Source: Acinetobacter pittii (GTDB taxonomy: Bacteria > Pseudomonadota > Gammaproteobacteria > Pseudomonadales > Moraxellaceae). From it: a stretch of 64,000 nt of DNA. The stretch lies in NCBI RefSeq assembly GCF_034064985.1, contig NZ_CP139249.1, forward strand, positions 3,658,001-3,722,000, written 5' to 3'. Both the position numbers and the translations under genes were made by a program. Shown here in pieces: positions 33,014 to 44,924 of this stretch; the stretch's first letter is position 1, and each line of letters begins with the position of its first letter. The notes under the pieces were generated by a model. That model saw nothing but the letters and a program-made list of their open reading frames with translations. It did not search any database and was not told the origin of the DNA.

Positions 33014-33033
33014 AAAGATCACATCTATTTTTA

Positions 33034-33102
33034 TAACAATCGTTATTAAATTAATTGACGTTCGATTTTTTATCAACTATTTTATTTTCATAATGATCGT
33101 TA
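33034..33102. promoter_or_regulatory. Paired operator-like sites in the TetR/MFS gap
   Basis: Two related near-palindromes, TAACAATCGTTA (33034-33045) and TAATGATCGTTA (33091-33102), are 57 bp apart centre to centre. One lies near the TetR start and one near the MFS promoter region. Both fit a TAAYRATCGTTA-like operator. Confidence 0.5.
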
Positions 33103-33157
33103 GTTAATTAATAAATTGTCTTTCTTTACTCTAAATTTAGCCAAGTAAGGATTTCCT

Positions 33158-34372
33158 ATGGACCAATCGTCTATCTCTAAAGCGCGACCCACGACCTCCA
33201 CTCAAGGAAGCTGGTTTGCCATTTTGGCCGTTTCTATCGCAGCATTTGCCTTAGTTACAAGTGAATTTTTACCCGTTGGCGTTCTAAATAGTGTCGCAAC
33301 AGATTTAAATATTTCTGTAGGTACAGCAGGCCTGATTATTACAGTACCCGGCATTATGGCAGCAATTGCAGCCCCTCTATTGCCTGTATCAGTGAAACAA
33401 CTTGATCGGCGTTATGTGCTTATCTTGCTGACAGCTATTATGGTTATTGCCAATACCATTACCGCATTTGCTGAAAACTTCCATGTTCTATTGTTAAGCC
33501 GCTTAATTTTAGGTATTTCAATTGGTGGTTTCTGGGCGACCGCCATTGCTCTAAGTGGAAAATTAGCTCCCTCACACCTTCCTATTGCTAAAGCAACTGC
33601 GGTCGTGATGGCAGGTGTGACTTTTGCTACAGTTCTAGGTGTACCTATTGGAACTTGGTTAAGCGAGTTTTATGGCTGGCGTAGTGCTTTTGGAATTACT
33701 GCAGGCATTGGCTTAGTTGTTTTAATCTTACAATTAATCTTTTTACCTAAACTTGTACCAGATTCGGCAATTCACATGAAAGATTTGCCAGCACTATTAC
33801 GCACTCCTAAAGCACGTAGTGGCATGTTGATTGTTTTATTGATCGGACTCGCTCACTTTTGTGCCTATAGCTATTTAGCACCTTTCTTTAAAAATGTTGC
33901 TGGTTTTAATGGGACAACCATTAGTTCATTATTATTGCTCTATGGAATTGCTGGTATTTTCGGAAATGCTTTTGCCGGATATAGTGGCAATATAAATGTC
34001 CGTTATACATTAGCTTTTGTGGGTACATGCTTTGCAATCGTATTCTTTGGATTTCCTCTTTTTGCCGTTCATGAGTTTGGTGCTATTGTCTTAACCGCGT
34101 TATGGGGATTTGCATTTGGTGCCTTCCCTACCTCAGCGAATATTTGGATGTTTGTACATGCGCCAAATGCAGTTGAAAAAGGTATGCCGCTTTTTGTAGG
34201 TATGTTTCAGGTGATGATTGCGACAGGTTCATTATTAGGGGGATATGTGGTTGATCATTTCAATGAAAATACTTTAATTTATGGTGTATTAAGCTTTGTT
34301 GCCCTAGCATTACTGAGTACATTTACCTTAGCGAAAGGTCTTAATAACCCTAAAGCTACTTGTGAAAATTAA
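33158..34372 (+). CDS. MFS transporter, NepI/YdhP-like (DHA1 family)
   Basis: A 404-residue transporter with 12 predicted helices. The first helix segment AFALVTSEFLPVGVLNSVA and the helix 2-3 LDRRYVLILL resemble NepI (purine ribonucleoside efflux) and sugar-efflux relatives. RLILGISIGGFWATAIALSGKLAP matches the motif B region. It should be a proton-driven exporter. The substrate is not determined. A divergent TetR gene and a downstream AraC gene may both act on it. Confidence 0.8.
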   Translation: MDQSSISKARPTTSTQGSWFAILAVSIAAFALVTSEFLPVGVLNSVATDLNISVGTAGLIITVPGIMAAIAAPLLPVSVKQLDRRYVLILLTAIMVIANTITAFAENFHVLLLSRLILGISIGGFWATAIALSGKLAPSHLPIAKATAVVMAGVTFATVLGVPIGTWLSEFYGWRSAFGITAGIGLVVLILQLIFLPKLVPDSAIHMKDLPALLRTPKARSGMLIVLLIGLAHFCAYSYLAPFFKNVAGFNGTTISSLLLLYGIAGIFGNAFAGYSGNINVRYTLAFVGTCFAIVFFGFPLFAVHEFGAIVLTALWGFAFGAFPTSANIWMFVHAPNAVEKGMPLFVGMFQVMIATGSLLGGYVVDHFNENTLIYGVLSFVALALLSTFTLAKGLNNPKATCEN

Positions 34373-34393
34373 AATATGAGTCAGAGCATATAG

Positions 34394-35158
34394 ATGAACA
34401 ATGAGGATCAGCAATTTTCATTATTAAACAGTATAGAAGTTCATGAATTTCTATACCAAAAAGAAGATATTGTTCGTCCTCATGCATCTCTTTGGGGAGA
34501 TTTTAATTTCAGTTTAAATGGCATATTAGAAATGGAGATTGAAGAACAGCTATATCTTTCTCCACCTAGCTATGGTCTTTGGATTCCACCTCAAACTGTT
34601 CATCAGTCAACCCATATCGACCATGAAATTCATTATATCTGTATTCGACTGCACCCTCGCCTATGCTCTATTTTAGGAAATACCTGTCGATGCTTTAGTA
34701 TTCAGCCTTTTTTTCGCACTTTAGTTTTACAAATTCTAGAGCAGCAAAAACAAACCGAACAACCTGAATATTTAGAACATCTTTTACAAGTTTTATTCGA
34801 TCAACTCAAACAAGCTCCTGCATATTCGCATTATTTACCGCAAACACGGCATCCTGTTTTATTGCCTATTTTAGAAAAACTTTCAGATCCATTACTTTTT
34901 GATCACTCTTTACAGCAGTTGCTACAAAACTTTTCGGTCAGTGATCGCCACTTATTACGTTTGAGTCAACAAGAGCTTCAGCTTTCGTTGTCCGAATGGC
35001 GTAACCGAGCCAAAATTGTTTATGCCATTCATCAGATTCGCCAAGGGACGTCTATCAAGCGTTTAGCATACGATTTAGGTTATCAACATAGCTCAAGTTT
35101 TATTGAATTTTTTAAACGTTACACTGGGCAAACACCTATCCAAATCAGAAATAACTAG
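34394..35158 (+). CDS. AraC-family transcriptional regulator
   Basis: A 254-residue protein. The N-terminal cupin-like part (about 15-130) has HASLWGDFNFSLNG and SYGLWIPPQTVHQS. The C-terminal AraC DNA-binding domain (about 155-254) has a degenerate first helix-turn-helix and a clear second one, IKRLAYDLGYQHSSSFIEFFKRYTGQTP. The start follows the MFS stop by 21 bp. It could regulate the exporter in front of it, but no site is evident. Confidence 0.83.
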   Translation: MNNEDQQFSLLNSIEVHEFLYQKEDIVRPHASLWGDFNFSLNGILEMEIEEQLYLSPPSYGLWIPPQTVHQSTHIDHEIHYICIRLHPRLCSILGNTCRCFSIQPFFRTLVLQILEQQKQTEQPEYLEHLLQVLFDQLKQAPAYSHYLPQTRHPVLLPILEKLSDPLLFDHSLQQLLQNFSVSDRHLLRLSQQELQLSLSEWRNRAKIVYAIHQIRQGTSIKRLAYDLGYQHSSSFIEFFKRYTGQTPIQIRNN

Positions 35159-35278
35159 AATTCAGCTTATCTTTAAAAACTTTTTCTTTTTTGAACACGA
35201 ATATTATTGCACTACCCCTCAATAGCAGTTAAAACAAATGCGTTACTTGATATCAATTACAATCTTTAGGAAAGACTC

Positions 35279-35824
35279 ATGACACAATCTGTATATCACA
35301 TTCCAGTAAAAGCTATTTCAGGCGAAACGGTTGACCTCGAACAATACAAAGGTAAAGTTCTACTTATCGTAAATACCGCTTCTAAATGTGGTTTAACTCC
35401 ACAATACGAAGGCTTAGAAAAACTTTACCAAGCAAAAAAAGACCAAGGTCTTGAAATTTTAGGTTTCCCAGCAAATAACTTTAAAGAGCAAGAACCAGGT
35501 TCTGATGAAGAAATTCAGCAATTTTGTTCATTAAATTATGATGTTCATTTCCCTTTATTTTCTAAGGTTTCTGTAGTCGGCGAAGATAAGCACCCACTTT
35601 ACCAAACTTTGACAGCAGCTCAACCAGAACGTACTGGTGAAGGTCCTTTCCGTGAGCGTTTAGAAGGCTTAGGTATTCCAACCAACCCTGCTCCAGAAGT
35701 TTTATGGAACTTCGAAAAGTTTTTAATTAATAAAAATGGTGAAGTCGCGGCTCGCTTTGCTCCGAACCTAACAGCAGACGATGAACAAATCGTTAAAGCA
35801 GTTGAAGCAGAGTTAGCAAAATAA
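35279..35824 (+). CDS. Glutathione peroxidase-like thiol peroxidase
   Basis: A 181-residue GPx-fold protein. It has the peroxidatic Cys37 in VNTASKCGLTPQYEGL, FPANNFKEQEPG (Gln71) and a late WNFEKFLI. In bacterial members (for example BtuE) the electron donor is often thioredoxin rather than glutathione. The enzyme is cytosolic. A good AGGAAAGA ribosome-binding site precedes the ATG. It is monocistronic. Confidence 0.9.
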   Translation: MTQSVYHIPVKAISGETVDLEQYKGKVLLIVNTASKCGLTPQYEGLEKLYQAKKDQGLEILGFPANNFKEQEPGSDEEIQQFCSLNYDVHFPLFSKVSVVGEDKHPLYQTLTAAQPERTGEGPFRERLEGLGIPTNPAPEVLWNFEKFLINKNGEVAARFAPNLTADDEQIVKAVEAELAK

Positions 35825-35837
35825 TATTTTAAAATGT

Positions 35838-35868
35838 GAGAAAGGGCGTTTTATACGCTCTTTTTTAT
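35838..35868 (+). terminator. Terminator after the glutathione peroxidase gene
   Basis: A hairpin AAGGGCGT/ACGCTCTT (one G-T wobble) is followed by a T run on the plus strand. Confidence 0.72.
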
Positions 35869-35965
35869 GCTCTCCTCAAAGTGTTGTTCGTTTGCAAAAA
35901 TACAATCTTTCTTCATATTTTATGCCTATAGTATCTATTTGCTTTATTTGATGTTGTTTGTAGTT

Positions 35966-36562
35966 ATGAAAAAAGTTTTACAGGGCGCATTTCTTCCTTT
36001 TGTAATTTTTGCCTCAGGCATGCTTTTACTCGGGTGCGATCAGGCACAAGACCATGCTACCGAACAAGAAAAGACTGAAATAACTGAACAGGCATCTGAC
36101 CAGAACATTGAACAACAAGCGGCAGAAATTGCACCCAACAAAGCCGAACTTAAAAGCGGCAATATTTTTTATATGGTCCGCGATGCTGCTAATTTACAGC
36201 TTAAAGCTGGTGACTACGTTGAACAGCTTAAAGATACTCAGCTTGATGTTGAACAAGCCATCCAAGATAAAAATCAGAATGAGCTAAAAACTACTGTCAC
36301 TACTTTAAAACAGCAACTAGAAGGTTTAAATCAAGCACTTTTGACTTTAGATATCAAAAGTCAGGAAATTGAGAATATTCGCCAAAGTTTATTACATGCC
36401 AACCAACAAGCTCTTAGCATGCCATTACTCAATGGAAAATTAGATCAAATCAATTTTGACCAAATTGAAAAACAGCTTAATACCATTCAAATGGATATGG
36501 TGAAGCTTGCTGCCATGATTATGGCAGGAGATGAAAAGTCAGATTCAAAAACTGAATCTTAA
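35966..36562 (+). CDS. Hypothetical lipoprotein with coiled-coil region
   Basis: A 198-residue protein when started at MKKVLQGAF; the longer frame from 35867 lacks a plausible leader. The signal peptide ends in a lipobox LLGC with Cys24. A Glu/Gln-rich linker follows (about 25-55). The rest is helical with heptad-like Leu/Ile spacing (about 70-185), suggesting a coiled coil. No family is recognised. It is followed by a terminator shared with the convergent atp operon. Confidence 0.65.
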   Translation: MKKVLQGAFLPFVIFASGMLLLGCDQAQDHATEQEKTEITEQASDQNIEQQAAEIAPNKAELKSGNIFYMVRDAANLQLKAGDYVEQLKDTQLDVEQAIQDKNQNELKTTVTTLKQQLEGLNQALLTLDIKSQEIENIRQSLLHANQQALSMPLLNGKLDQINFDQIEKQLNTIQMDMVKLAAMIMAGDEKSDSKTES

Positions 36563-36575
36563 AAAAACAACTTAT

Positions 36576-36603
36576 AAAAAAAGCCACCTTACGGTGGCTT
36601 TTT
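36576..36603. terminator. Bidirectional terminator, lipoprotein gene and atp operon
   Basis: A stem AAAAAGCCACC/GGTGGCTTTTT with a TTAC loop lies between convergent transcripts. Its right edge is 17 bp past the atpC stop. Confidence 0.85.
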
Positions 36604-36620
36604 CAATCTCAAACCGGCAA

Positions 36621-37040
36621 TTATAGTGCGCGGTTTTTGATTTTACGGATAGTTTCAAGCTGTGCAGCTGTTTCTGCCAAGGCAGCCAACGCAGCAGCTG
36701 AGTCCAAATCACTCTTTTGGTTTGCAAGCAATTGTTCAGCATTTTTACGTGCTTCTAAAATTGCCGCTTCATCCAAGTTGTCTGCACGGATTGCAGTATC
36801 TGCAAGAACCGTTACAACATGAGGTTGAACTTCTAAAACACCGCCAGATACATAGACGATTTCTTCTGTACCATTTTCCAACTGAACACGAATCGGGCCC
36901 GGTTGAAGCAAGGTTACAAGTGGAGCATGTCCTGGCAAAATACCAAGCTCACCACCAGCACCTTTCGCGATTAACATCGTTACTGCGCCAGAGTAAATAG
37001 ACTCTTTAACACTTACGACATCACATTGCATAGTCGCCAT
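36621..37040 (-). CDS. atpC: F1 ATP synthase epsilon subunit
   Basis: A 139-residue subunit. The N-terminal beta-sandwich (MQCDVVSVKESIYSG...LGILPGHAPLVTLL) is followed by the C-terminal helical hairpin that can inhibit ATP hydrolysis. It is the last gene of the operon, 17 bp after atpD, with a strong AAGGAGATC ribosome-binding site. Confidence 0.95.
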   Translation of the reverse strand: MATMQCDVVSVKESIYSGAVTMLIAKGAGGELGILPGHAPLVTLLQPGPIRVQLENGTEEIVYVSGGVLEVQPHVVTVLADTAIRADNLDEAAILEARKNAEQLLANQKSDLDSAAALAALAETAAQLETIRKIKNRAL

Positions 37041-37057
37041 GAGATGATCTCCTTAAA

Positions 37058-38467
<1,410 letters not shown>

Positions 38468-38482
38468 TCAAACTTAATAATG

Positions 38483-39352
38483 TTAAACGGCAGCGGCACC
38501 GCCAACGATCTCGGAAATTTCCTGAGTAATCGCGGCTTGACGCAGCTTGTTGTAAATGAGTTGTAGGTCTTTAATCAATTGTCCTGCGTTGTCTGTCGCT
38601 GCTTTCATCGCGACCATACGAGCTGACTGCTCACATGCAACGTTTTCAATCACACCTTGATAAACCATAGACTCGATATAGCGAACCAACAAACCATTTA
38701 ACAATTCTTCTGCTTCTGGTTCGTAGATATAGTCCCAACCATAAGTACGGTTGAGATCATCGCCTTCTTCTGCTGGTGCTAAAGGAACAAGTTGTTCTAC
38801 TTTAGGCTGCTGAGTCATTGCATTAACGAAGCCATTTGATACGAGATAGATACGATCTAATTCGCCTTTATCAAATGCATCAAGCATAACTTGGACTGAG
38901 CCAGTTAACTGTTCCAAACTCGGCGCATCGCCAAGTTGGGTAGTTGCACCGAGCACTTTACCGCCGTAATTCTTAAAAAACGAAACCGCTTTTTGACCAA
39001 TTAAAGCAAATTCAACTTCAATTGACTGCTGTTGTTGTGCTTTGACATGCTGCACAACTTTCTTGAACAAGTTAATGTTCAAGCCACCTGCCAAACCACG
39101 ATCTGAAGACACTACGATATAGCCAACACGCTTAACTGGGCGGTCAACCATATAACGGTGTTTGTATTCAGGGTTTGCTTGTACCAAGTGAGCAATTACA
39201 CGGCGCATATTATCGGCATACGGACGGCCCTGAGCCATGCGCTCTTGCGCACGACGCATTTTAGAAGCAGCTACCATTTGCATCGCGCGAGTAATCTTTT
39301 GCGTGCTCTTGATACTAGCTACTTTGGCGCGAATTTCTTTTAAATTTGCCAT
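38483..39352 (-). CDS. atpG: F1 ATP synthase gamma subunit
   Basis: A 289-residue rotor shaft. N- and C-terminal long helices ([34 protein letters not shown] and [25 protein letters not shown]) form the coiled coil. The central Rossmann-like part carries [15 protein letters not shown]. It lies between atpA and atpD as in other proteobacteria. Confidence 0.96.
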   Translation of the reverse strand: MANLKEIRAKVASIKSTQKITRAMQMVAASKMRRAQERMAQGRPYADNMRRVIAHLVQANPEYKHRYMVDRPVKRVGYIVVSSDRGLAGGLNINLFKKVVQHVKAQQQQSIEVEFALIGQKAVSFFKNYGGKVLGATTQLGDAPSLEQLTGSVQVMLDAFDKGELDRIYLVSNGFVNAMTQQPKVEQLVPLAPAEEGDDLNRTYGWDYIYEPEAEELLNGLLVRYIESMVYQGVIENVACEQSARMVAMKAATDNAGQLIKDLQLIYNKLRQAAITQEISEIVGGAAAV

Positions 39353-39370
39353 ACGCTTAACCTAGTATTC

Positions 39371-39390
39371 GAAAGCTCTTTCGAGCTTCC
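39371..39390 (-). other. GAAA-loop hairpin between atpA and atpG
   Basis: On the mRNA strand GGAAGCTC-GAAA-GAGCTTTC forms an 8-bp stem with a stable GNRA tetraloop (one G-T wobble). No T run follows, so it is not a terminator. It may set mRNA stability or processing. Confidence 0.5.
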
Positions 39391-39429
39391 GAAGGTTGAT
39401 CCGTGAACCAAACTTAACTAAAACTAAAC

Positions 39430-40974
39430 TTAGTAAGTTTGAGTCGCTTTAAAGCTTTCAATACCTGCTTTGATTGCTGCTTCGATGTCTTTGTTGTAAT
39501 CACCAGTTTCATCGATTTGTTTCATCAACGGAGCATATTCTGAGCGGAAGTAAGAAATTAACGCAGCATCAAAGTCTACGATTTTCTTAACTTCTACGTC
39601 AGCCATGTAGCCTTCGTTAGATGCATAAACAGAAACAGCTTGGTCAGCAATTGAGTAAGGAGCATATTGTTTTTGCTTCATTAACTCAGTTACACGTTGA
39701 CCATGTTCAAGTTGCTTACGAGTTGCTTCGTCAAGGTCAGAAGCGAACTGAGCAAACGCAGCCAATTCACGGTATTGTGCTAAAGCAGTACGGATACCAC
39801 CAGACAATTTTTTGATGATCTTAGTTTGAGCAGAACCACCAACACGAGATACAGAGATACCCGCGTTCACAGCAGGACGAATACCTGCGTTGAATAATGA
39901 TGTTTCTAAGAAGATCTGACCGTCAGTAATCGAAATTACGTTCGTTGGTACGAATGCAGATACGTCACCTGCTTGAGTTTCAATAATTGGCAATGCAGTT
40001 AAAGAACCAGTTTGACCAGTTACTGCGCCATTAGTGAATTTCTCAACGTAGTCAGCAGATACACGAGAAGCACGTTCAAGAAGACGTGAGTGAAGATAGA
40101 ATACGTCACCTGGATACGCTTCACGACCTGGTGGACGACGTAAAAGTAATGAAATTTGACGGTAAGCAACAGCTTGCTTAGACAAATCATCATAAATAAT
40201 AAGAGCGTCTTCACCGCGGTCACGGAAGTATTCACCCATTGTACAGCCAGAGTACGGAGCTAAGTACTGCATTGCAGCAGGATCAGCAGCCGCAGCAGCG
40301 ACAACAGTTGTATACGCCATAGCGCCAGTTTCTTCTAGCTTACGTACAACGTTTGCAATTGTTGATTGTTTTTGACCAATCGCAACGTATACACACTTAA
40401 TGCCAGAGTTTTTCTGAGCGATAATCGCATCGATCGCCATCGCTGTTTTACCAGTTTGACGGTCACCGATGATCAACTCACGTTGGCCACGGCCAACAGG
40501 AATCATTGTATCAACTGATTTATAACCAGTTTGAACAGGTTCATCTACAGATTGACGCCAAATTACGCCTGGTGCTACTTTTTCAACAGCATCAGTTAAT
40601 TTCGCATCAATTGGGCCTTTACCATCAATTGGGTTACCCAAAGCGTCGACAACACGGCCAAGAAGTTCAGGACCAACTGGAACTTCTAATACACGACCTG
40701 TACAACGAGCTTTTTGACCTTCTTGAAGGCTTAGGTAGTTACCTAAAACAACGGCACCCACTGAATCCTGTTCTAGGTTCAGTGCCATACCAAATAAGCC
40801 GCCGTCGAATTCGATCATTTCACCGTACATTGCATCAGCAAGACCGTGAATGCGCACGATACCGTCGGATACCATAACAATGGTACCTTCGTTTTTAGCG
40901 GTCGCGCTGGTGTCCAGATCTCCGATACGCTGTTTAATGAGCGCACTGATCTCGGATGGATTCAGTTGTTGCAT
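39430..40974 (-). CDS. atpA: F1 ATP synthase alpha subunit
   Basis: A 514-residue subunit. The nucleotide-binding P-loop GDRQTGKT is at 170-177. The start [15 protein letters not shown] is chosen because GAGGAATAG sits at the right distance upstream; a TTG 15 bp earlier is a poor alternative. It holds regulatory nucleotide sites in F1. Confidence 0.97.
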   Translation of the reverse strand: MQQLNPSEISALIKQRIGDLDTSATAKNEGTIVMVSDGIVRIHGLADAMYGEMIEFDGGLFGMALNLEQDSVGAVVLGNYLSLQEGQKARCTGRVLEVPVGPELLGRVVDALGNPIDGKGPIDAKLTDAVEKVAPGVIWRQSVDEPVQTGYKSVDTMIPVGRGQRELIIGDRQTGKTAMAIDAIIAQKNSGIKCVYVAIGQKQSTIANVVRKLEETGAMAYTTVVAAAAADPAAMQYLAPYSGCTMGEYFRDRGEDALIIYDDLSKQAVAYRQISLLLRRPPGREAYPGDVFYLHSRLLERASRVSADYVEKFTNGAVTGQTGSLTALPIIETQAGDVSAFVPTNVISITDGQIFLETSLFNAGIRPAVNAGISVSRVGGSAQTKIIKKLSGGIRTALAQYRELAAFAQFASDLDEATRKQLEHGQRVTELMKQKQYAPYSIADQAVSVYASNEGYMADVEVKKIVDFDAALISYFRSEYAPLMKQIDETGDYNKDIEAAIKAGIESFKATQTY

Positions 40975-41020
40975 TGCGCTATTCCTCAATCTTTTATTAG
41001 TTCAGTCTTCATCATTTGCA

Positions 41021-41557
41021 TTATGCAAGAAGACGAGTACGCATTTTTTCAAGCTTGTTAAGCGCAGAATCATCTATCACTTGATCGCCTGCACGAATTA
41101 CAACACCTGCAATAAGCTCAGGTTTAACTTCAACTGAAACAGTTACTGTGCTGTTAAAACGCTTTTCTAAAGCAGATTTCAACAGTTGCTCTTGTTCAGC
41201 AGTTAACGGGAAAGCCGATTCAATCACGACATCCACATTGTTGTTATTCTGTGATTTAAGCTGTTCATATTCTGCTTCAATTTCAGGTAACAACATTAAA
41301 CGATCGTTATCTGCAAGAAGTGTCAAAAAGTTAGACACTGCTTGAGATTGATCTTCACCTAAAACTTTAGCAAAAAGCTTCACTTGCTCCGCAGGAGTAA
41401 GTTCAGGGCGATTTAAATAAGCGGAAAATGCTTCGTCTTGCACCGCAGCACTGAGCACTTGTAACGCATTCGACCAATTGTCTGTTGCACCTTGCTCAGA
41501 AGCATAAGCAAATGCTGCTTTGGCATACGGACGTGCCAACGTCAAGAGTTCAGCCAT
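41021..41557 (-). CDS. atpH: F1 ATP synthase delta subunit
   Basis: A 178-residue stator protein. The N-terminal helical bundle ([17 protein letters not shown]) binds alpha subunits. The C-terminal part with [34 protein letters not shown] contacts the b dimer. It follows atpF by 12 bp. Confidence 0.95.
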   Translation of the reverse strand: MAELLTLARPYAKAAFAYASEQGATDNWSNALQVLSAAVQDEAFSAYLNRPELTPAEQVKLFAKVLGEDQSQAVSNFLTLLADNDRLMLLPEIEAEYEQLKSQNNNNVDVVIESAFPLTAEQEQLLKSALEKRFNSTVTVSVEVKPELIAGVVIRAGDQVIDDSALNKLEKMRTRLLA

Positions 41558-41569
41558 AATTCGCCTCGC

Positions 41570-42040
41570 TTAAAGTTTAGCAGCCAGCTGAGACAGCATG
41601 GCGTTATGAGCTTCTGCATCAACTTGCTGGTTCAGGATTTTTTCTGCACCAGTTACTGCCAAAGCAGCTACTTGTTGACGTAATTCTTCGCGAGCAGAAT
41701 TGATTTCTTGATCAACAGCTTCTTTAGCCTGTTGACGAATACGCTCACCTTCAGCCGCAGCTTGAGTACGAGCTTCTTCGATCAATTGCGCTGCACGACG
41801 GTTCGCTTGTTCGATCAATTGAGCCGCTTGTGCTTTAGCTGCATCAAGTTCTTGCTTAACTTGCGCTTGTGCATCGGCAAGGTCAGCTTTCGCTTTTTCT
41901 GCTGCATTTAAGCCATCAGCGATTTTACGCTGACGCTCACTAATCGCATTGATTAGTGGTGGCCAAACAAACTTCATGCAGAATGCAACAAAGAATGCAA
42001 ACGCAATCGCTTGACCAATCAATGTGAGGTTGATATTCAT
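41570..42040 (-). CDS. atpF: F0 ATP synthase b subunit
   Basis: A 156-residue stator stalk. One N-terminal membrane helix (about 5-25) is followed by a long charged helix rich in Ala, Glu, Gln and Arg (coiled coil, about 30-140). The dimer links the a subunit to delta and F1. Confidence 0.95.
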
Positions 42041-42078
42041 TGCAATTCCTCAAATAGTGGATTTAGGAATTAAGATGA

Positions 42079-42357
<279 letters not shown>

Positions 42358-42408
42358 TTAAATTAAAAAAATTCAGCCCAACCATCATTTGATAGTTAGG
42401 CAATACCA

Positions 42409-43287
<879 letters not shown>

Positions 43288-43388
43288 TCACACCTGGTCA
43301 ATGTCAATTACTAAAAAGAAGGGAAACGAACATCGGCGTACTGTCGATATCTCGCCACCCTCCAAAAAATCTTCAATTCTTCTTGTTT

Positions 43389-43787
43389 CTACACCCGTTT
43401 TTGTAGACGTGACACCCAGAATGGAGCGACCCACGACATTGCCTGAACGAGAATAAAACCAAACAACAATGCTAACGGTGATAAAGGTTTAACATTGCTC
43501 AAAATCAAAATAAATCCAACGATCATGATCGCAAATTTGCCTAACATGCCCCTATACATGTTAGACAGCACTTGTTTTGATGCTCGTGCACCTGCTGTTC
43601 TGAAGGATTGCCACGAAAAATAACTCGTCGCAAGCCAGCAGACCAACGCGCCAAGTGCCGCACTTAATGCTGCTGTCATGTCTTTTATGCTCCACGCTAC
43701 AAGAGCGGAAACAGGGATCATACATGCTTGTAAGAAGACCAAAGCTTTTGCTAATCGTCGGTCAATCAAGCGACTAGTTTGGCTCAT
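43389..43787 (-). CDS. atpI: ATP synthase subunit I
   Basis: A 132-residue protein with four membrane helices, first in the atp operon. AtpI is thought to help assemble the c ring or carry Mg2+/Ca2+. A basic end (SRLQKRV) and SNMYRGMLGKFAIMIVGFILIL fit the family. It starts 65 bp below the promoter -10 box. Confidence 0.88.
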   Translation of the reverse strand: MSQTSRLIDRRLAKALVFLQACMIPVSALVAWSIKDMTAALSAALGALVCWLATSYFSWQSFRTAGARASKQVLSNMYRGMLGKFAIMIVGFILILSNVKPLSPLALLFGFILVQAMSWVAPFWVSRLQKRV

Positions 43788-43851
43788 TATTTATCCACTC
43801 ACAGCATAAATGCTTGACAAGTTTAGCTGATGATCGCTTTTAATCGCAGGC

Positions 43852-43880
43852 ATTATAGAGTTACACCCCTGAACATGCAA
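43852..43880 (-). promoter_or_regulatory. atp operon promoter
   Basis: On the minus strand, -35 TTGCAT (43875-43880) and perfect -10 TATAAT (43852-43857) have exactly 17 bp between them. It is placed 65 bp ahead of atpI. Confidence 0.78.
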
Positions 43881-43886
43881 TCTTTT

Positions 43887-43907
43887 CCCGACTTTAGTCG
43901 GGGTTTT
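43887..43907 (+). terminator. Terminator-like hairpin on the plus strand above the atp promoter
   Basis: CCCGACT-TT-AGTCGGG followed by GTTTTTC on the plus strand. No annotated plus-strand gene ends here; see the findings. On the minus strand it has no T run, so it is a weak terminator for znuA. Confidence 0.5.
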
Positions 43908-43957
43908 TCATGACAGGTGGTGCTGACGCTACAGTCAGCCTTTGTTTATTTTTTATG

Positions 43958-44797
43958 TTACTTTTGCGTACTTAATACACATTTATCAGTTTTTATTGCC
44001 AGTTTCTTCCATGCAGTGACGAAATCATCCTCATTATTCATGCTCTCGTCTACTGGCTGAAAAGTAATGTTACCTAATTTTTGATATTGATTCTTAGTGG
44101 TAAAACTTTCTGCCAATAAACACATCTGAGTTTTTGGTCGGCTATCATTAAGATACTTAATTTGAGCTGCTGTTGGTGCAACGTGAGGATCATCTGTTAA
44201 AGCACCAGCGAACTTTAAGTTTAGTGAACGTTCTAAATATTGATAGGCATCATGATATGCCCAATACGGTTTGCCATTACTTGAACTATCGTAAGCTTGT
44301 GCTGCCTGGAACATTTTACGGGCAAACACATTGGCGTTATTCCAGTACTTTGCCTTATTTTCAGGGTGTTGCTGAGAGCGCAAAGCAGCAATAAAGAAAC
44401 CAATTCGAACTGCATTGTTGGGCTCTAACCACACATGTGTATCTATTGTGTTAGGTAAAGCTGCACCACGTGTACTGCGCTGAGGCAAAACAGAAACGAT
44501 GCCGCTATCTAATAAGGCAATTGCTTTCTTATTATTACCTAGCAATTTATTTAGAGGTGCTTCATGGGCCTTACCCAACCAAATCACCAAAGAAGCATCA
44601 TTAATTGCTTTACGATGCGCTGGGGTTAATTGTACGTCATGCCCAGTTTGTCCCTTTAATAAGAGTTGTGGTTCTTCAACCCCTTGAGTGACTTCTTTTG
44701 CAATCAGATAAATCGGGTGCGTAGAAACCACCAAACCCTGACTCCACCCTAACGTACTCAAAAGAGAGAACATACTGAAAACAAAAAAACGGAACAT
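43958..44797 (-). CDS. znuA: Zinc ABC transporter substrate-binding protein
   Basis: A 279-residue periplasmic protein with a signal peptide (about 1-19). Zinc-ligand histidines occur in VVSTHPIYLIAKE, DTHVWLEPNNA and WAYHDAYQYLE. The His-rich loop usual in ZnuA before THVWL is absent; only a short linker LPQRSTRGAALPNTID is present. It delivers zinc to ZnuB/ZnuC. It is divergent from zur with a Zur-type palindrome between. Confidence 0.9.
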   Translation of the reverse strand: MFRFFVFSMFSLLSTLGWSQGLVVSTHPIYLIAKEVTQGVEEPQLLLKGQTGHDVQLTPAHRKAINDASLVIWLGKAHEAPLNKLLGNNKKAIALLDSGIVSVLPQRSTRGAALPNTIDTHVWLEPNNAVRIGFFIAALRSQQHPENKAKYWNNANVFARKMFQAAQAYDSSSNGKPYWAYHDAYQYLERSLNLKFAGALTDDPHVAPTAAQIKYLNDSRPKTQMCLLAESFTTKNQYQKLGNITFQPVDESMNNEDDFVTAWKKLAIKTDKCVLSTQK

Positions 44798-44829
44798 GAC
44801 AGACCATCAATTTAAATTAGCTCGAAGCA

Positions 44830-44844
44830 TGTTATAATATAACA
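44830..44844. promoter_or_regulatory. Zur box
   Basis: TGTTATAATATAACA, a perfect 7-1-7 palindrome, lies between znuA and zur. It closely fits the TGTTATANTATAACA core known for Zur sites. It should repress both directions when zinc is ample. Confidence 0.88.
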
Positions 44845-44924
44845 AAGTTACAAAAATACCTAAGATTAATCGAATGAAGCATCGCTTCATGCTAATATTC
44901 CGTTAAAAATTCGAGGTTATCCCT

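Noticed and set aside
35867..35965. Longer N-terminus of the lipoprotein gene
   Set aside because: The lipobox needs the start at 35966; the extra residues overlap the terminator of the preceding gene.
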